Positions 60,001 to 64,000 of a stretch of DNA of 64,000 bases are shown piece by piece. The translations under genes were made by a program, and so were the position numbers. The stretch covers positions 331,214 to 395,213 of the forward strand of contig NW_019091511.1 of the NCBI RefSeq assembly GCF_001949145.1. Reading direction: 5' to 3'. How positions within the stretch are numbered: the first letter of the stretch is position 1; every line of letters begins with the position of its first letter. Source of the DNA: Acanthaster planci (Eukaryota > Echinodermata > Asteroidea > Valvatida > Acanthasteridae). The notes below the pieces were generated by a model that was not told where the DNA came from, did not search any database, and saw nothing but the letters and a program-made list of their open reading frames with translations.

Positions 60001-62724
60001 GTTGATGTTGACTTTTTATAGACGCAGATAAACGTTTTTATGTTCCATGTTTGTCAGACAAAAGTTTCATTGAAGACAGTCATTGAATCAGTTTCGACAG
60101 GAACGCTACTTGAACAGCACTTTGAGGATACTGAATAGTGATTTCTTTTATTTGCGAATTTTCAAACGTTTTAACCAGTTAAAAAGTCTGTACACTTTGC
60201 CCTAGTTCAAGAATCGAAATTGTCCATCAAAATGATTCTAATTCTAAACCTGCCTTTTTAGTTATTACCCGCATGCTGTTTGAAATCATTGTTTATTCCG
60301 TAGTTTCGTCTTTTTATATCACTGTTTCATGAATATGTAGATTGGAATTGTAGTTAGTGCGCATTTTTATCGGCATTTATGACTTTACATTTCCGACGGC
60401 TGTTATTTGTAGTGACATTTATCGCTCGAATGTCTACTGTTTGCATCGGCCTTTATTCATAGCGACAGGAACCGAGAACGGAAGTTGTAAATCGCGTGGA
60501 CTTTTCCAGCTAACTTCTTTGCATCATTGAGGTGGCGCTCGGTTAGCGTGTCAGGCGACGAACGCTCTCATTCAGGAATTTTGCAGCTCCATTGCTTCTA
60601 GACGAAGTAAGTACTGACTTAACATATTTTGGCAGAAATTCTGAATAATACGCAAGGGGACAGGCTTGCTCTCAGTGACTTTAGGTCCGTTTGTCATAGT
60701 TCTCTTGACCTTTTTATTGACTGTGATTTTTATAAACTTCTGTGCAAGTATTACGGTCGGGTTTTTTTTTCTAGAAAAATTATTCAAGCATACGACGCGA
60801 TATCAGTGCACATGGCAACCCGTTTAAAGGATTTGTACTCCCGTTCAACCCTTGAAAGAAGTAAGAAAAATCTCCGGAAAATAATCAAAGAAGTGGAAAA
60901 TGACAGTTTTACGACAAAGAATAATTATGGAAAAATTACCGGTTTTACCTAACTTTGTGTCTCATTTTCACAATTTGTCAGGTTAACCTTGAAATAACTT
61001 TGATGCCATATGAAAGACTAGTAACCCTTATGAACAAAAATGTTTATTACTTCCAGGTAGAAAACGTTTTTAATTTCACTTCGTTTTTCATTGGGACGCA
61101 TTTTTCGTCATTTTCGGTCTTTTTCACCTTACTCAGTGCCTGCATATTCACACTTTCGCCGAATTCACCTGAGATCATCGGTGATACTGTGTGGAAGACT
61201 GATGAATCATTTGTATGCATCATTTCATTTCTTCAAGATCGAGAACCATATGTCTGAACTACGTTTCGTGTTTCATGCGGATTCCAATTTCCGCGCTATG
61301 AGTTTGTCAAAATGAGATAAAGGAGATTCTCGTCGGAGCTGGTGAACATTTTCATGTGGTTCATGCCTGTATATTACATGTAAAACTCGGGATATAAACC
61401 GCGAATTTCAACATTTCCTTGCAATGTTATAATGACAAATAGACCTCGGTTTCAATAATAAACTTCATGTTAACTTACTGTACTTTTTGTGTTCGTCTTT
61501 CGTTCCCCAGTCGCTGAATTTGACGCTCACAAGGCCGACGGTAAGAGGCGGAATGAACGGAATCGGTGCTGAGCTAGGTCGATATGCAAACGCGTCCGGT
61601 CAGGAAGAGCTGGCGGCCCAAATCGACTTTACCCTCAATCAGTGTTCAAAAATAGTGTTACCAAATCTGTGTTGAAAACTTCGAAATCATTCAGATAAAT
61701 ATTATTACCCTTACACTCATAATTCTTTCAGTGTCGTGAAAATAGTCCGAAATAAAAAGGGTTGCATTCGGAATTCAGTTTGTGTTCCGAAAGGTGGTGC
61801 ACTTGAGTAAATCTCAGAAAATCCCACATTAACGTCGAAATTTCTTTGAAATTGATAACGATCAAGGAATTGTTAACTACACAATACTCAAATCAAGCTT
61901 CTAAGAAAATGGTTTTCTAGTTTTGAGAGCATATTAATGACACATAATCCCGCTTGGAAACAAAATGTATGTACCTAATCTCGCTCGCTCTGAATGTCCT
62001 AGGATTAATCATTTAACATGAGCCTTTGCTCAAAACTTACCATGAAAACATAAGGACATAATTTAGTGAGTTTAGAAAACATTCTTCAATTTTAAAGGGT
62101 AATTAAAAATGCAAATACGTACCAAGTAAATACGTGTATCATTTGAAGACCATTTCAATGACAGGTTCCACTGGGCAGGTGTAACAGGTGCACGGAAAAA
62201 AGTCACTTATATATATAGACCACTAATTTGTAAAATGATAGACGTGGCATCTCCCGGCTTTCGCAAAGTTATTTTTTGGCCTGTGGTGCCCTGGACGAAT
62301 CTTCATTTAATGTACTGGCTTAAAATGACCAATGAAATTCTTTCGTGGCCAGATTATCAAAGTGCGCAATAACTATCTTAATACCCTCACAGAAGTATGT
62401 CGGAAATACATACCGTTCATTTAACGTTCGATGAACGCTCCGAAAATACTGTTGTCGGAAGTCATTTGGTAAGAGATGACTGAGATATCAGCTGCTGTAC
62501 TTTCGATATTTATCCGGAACAATGATACATTCTTTCATAATTCCCTTCAGATTACACTTTGAATTGCCTTCATTTTCATCCTCTTATTTAATGACTTATC
62601 TCTCGTGACTCATCCACATAGAACGTGCACATAAAGGGGCAGGGCCTACCCATACTGCCCCACTACACATTTTTAGGTAGGCCTACCTGTGAGGCTGACT
62701 TACATTTCAGTGAGACTCACTTGC
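57033..62724. other. Intergenic region without a supported gene
   Basis: About 5.7 kb between WDR45B and the FMO gene. Open frames here are short and match nothing I know. Two places look like isolated exons: a strong donor (gacgaa|gtaagt) near 60604-60612 after a GC-richer stretch, and cccag|tcgctgaatt...gccgacg|gtaaga at 61513-61542. They could be 5' untranslated exons, but I cannot tie them to a gene. Confidence 0.4.
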
Positions 62725-63025
62725 AATAGACCGACTGCGCCACTAAATCCACTAAGTCACGTTACCTAGAGTGGGTATTGAACATCAACAAACATGGCAC
62801 CTTTCAATAGCAAAGTGTGTTATAGGTGTTATTTACCAAAAATACAGCCAATTTTTGGTCTAGTGCCTAGTACATCAGTAGTCTACCTACAGTTAACCGA
62901 CAGACGGCCTTAATTTTGGTCAATGACACTTATGACACACTTTGCTGTAGGAGGACGCTATGTTTGCTGATGTTGATACCCATTGTAGGTCACATGACTT
63001 AGCGGCTGCAATTAGTCTATTGGTC
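62725..63025. mobile_element. Foldback element directly upstream of FMO
   Basis: The left arm (about 62748-62828: actaagtcac...gtgggtat...gaacatcaacaaacatggc...aaagtgtgttata) pairs with the right arm (about 62926-63004) in inverted order over about 80 bp at roughly 80% identity. Outer words caatagac also match. The loop is about 95 bp. It ends about 20 bp before the FMO start codon, so it must include the gene's 5' UTR or promoter if the ATG is right. Confidence 0.65.
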
Positions 63026-63045
63026 AACTTAAATTCGCACAGACG

Positions 63046-63693
63046 ATGCAGGAGAAGACAGTCGCCAGATCAGTCGCCATCATTGGCAGTGGGGTGACCG
63101 GCTTAGCGGCCATCAAGTGTTGCCTCGACGAAGGCCTTCAACCAACTTGCTTCGAGAAGTCCGACACCATCGGCGGTCTGTGGGTCTACCGTGACGGCAC
63201 GGACTTCCAGATGACTGGCTCAGTCTTCAAGTCCAGCGTTACCAACACCAGCAAGGAGGCCATGTGTTTCAGTGACTTCCCCTTCCCTAAGCAGTGGCCA
63301 AATTTCTTACGCAACGCTGATATGAAGAAATACTGTGACCTTTACGCCGAAAAATTTGGTCTTACTGAGCACATTCGCCTATCCACTCGAGTAACTTGCT
63401 TGAGCCAGGCGCCAGATTATAACACTACCGGTCGATGGGTTGTAACATCTAGACAACAGGAGAGCGGGGATGGAGTAACAAGTCAGGTGTTCGACTCAGT
63501 AATGATTTGTACTGGAATGTTCAACAACCCCTTTCGGCCCAACTTTCCGGGTCTAAGTGATTTCCAAGGCAGGGTCATGCACAGCCACGACTACCGCAAG
63601 CCGGTAGGTTTCGACGACAAGCGTGTTGTAATCATCGGTTTTGGAAATTCAGCCATAGACGCAGCAGTGGATCTGAGTCGATGCGCCTCACAG
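63046..63693 (+). CDS. Flavin-containing monooxygenase, first coding exon (partial)
   Basis: FMOs use FAD and NADPH to add oxygen to soft nucleophiles (N, S) in small molecules, usually at the ER membrane. The exon encodes 216 residues from an ATG at 63046. It has the FAD-binding loop VAIIGSGVTGLAAIKC (GxGxxG), EKSDTIGGLW, the FMO signature FQGRVMHSHDY (FxGxxxHxxxY) and the start of the NADPH-binding loop VVIIGFGNSAIDAAVDL. It ends in phase 0 at cag|gtaagc. The rest of the gene (substrate part, C-terminal anchor if any) lies beyond the window. The FMO subtype cannot be told from this part. Confidence 0.93.
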
Positions 63694-63813
63694 GTAAGCC
63701 GTTTTTCAACGTTTTTTCGATTGGCAAAGGGCAAAACAAGATGTATCTAAAAAGTTGTCCCTCCCCCAAAGGAAATACATTAACTGTTAGTGACAGTTAC
63801 TGACTCGAAGGTT

Positions 63814-63920
63814 CGAAGTGGCCAAGTGATTTTGGCAAGTTTAATTATTAAGACAAGTGGTAAAAATGTTTGCTGTTACGTGGGACGGATAATTGGGGAT
63901 TCGAATCGCATCTGAGTAAG
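63814..63920 (+). repeat. Decayed tRNA-like element in FMO intron 1
   Basis: A-box-like agtggccaagtg and B-box-like gggattcgaatcgc are followed by catctgagtaagc, close to cacccgagtaagc after the B box of the tRNA-like sequence at 43961. A T run follows. The shared 3' end suggests one repeat family. Confidence 0.4.
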
Positions 63921-64000
63921 CGCGTAATTTTTTCGGCACGAATATCCTGAAACTAAAAGTAATCACAATGTTTATAAGAGATCGTTGCGCATTACCAGCC

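Overview
The window looks like nuclear DNA from a marine invertebrate animal. It has long AT-rich introns, GT-AG (and some GC-AG) splice sites, AATAAA signals, many small inverted-repeat transposons, and proteins that align in memory with animal families. The many acatgtacatgta-type runs and the repeat-rich, transposase-rich content suggest an invertebrate deuterostome, perhaps an echinoderm or hemichordate, but the sequence alone does not fix the species. There are two N gaps, both next to tandem repeats. All gene models were assembled by hand from splice sites and reading-frame phase. Exon coordinates are in the entries.

Layout from left to right: (1) The 5' two coding exons of ALG1 (N-glycan mannosyltransferase) on the minus strand, running off the left edge. 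(2) A minus-strand four-exon gene at 5617-9769 that joins a Crypton-type tyrosine-recombinase domain, a half THAP finger and a DDE_Tnp_4 (Harbinger-like) transposase domain into one 848-residue frame. Two of the three expected DDE residues are gone, so it looks like a host gene made from transposases. (3) A 26-exon plus-strand polycystin-1-like gene at 11461-38724, about 3,930 residues: signal peptide, LamG-like domain, WSC, about a dozen PKD repeats, REJ/GAIN, GPS, PLAT, 11 membrane segments and a coiled-coil tail. (4) A seven-exon minus-strand ECHS1 gene (mitochondrial enoyl-CoA hydratase) at 39898-46125. (5) A nine-exon plus-strand WDR45B/WIPI3 gene (autophagy PROPPIN) at 46767-56671. (6) About 6 kb with no gene I can support. 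(7) The first exon of a flavin-containing monooxygenase at 63046-63693, running off the right edge.

The genes are not an operon and have unrelated jobs. ECHS1 and WDR45B are head to head with 641 bp between start codons, which suggests a shared promoter. The polycystin gene and ECHS1 are tail to tail. The chimeric gene and the polycystin gene are divergent, 1.7 kb apart.

The most notable points are the recombinase-THAP-DDE chimera, three frame-proven GC-AG introns in the polycystin gene, a one-base frame break inside its largest exon (probably an assembly error), the LamG+WSC front end of that protein, and a roughly 300-bp foldback element that ends about 20 bp before the FMO start codon.
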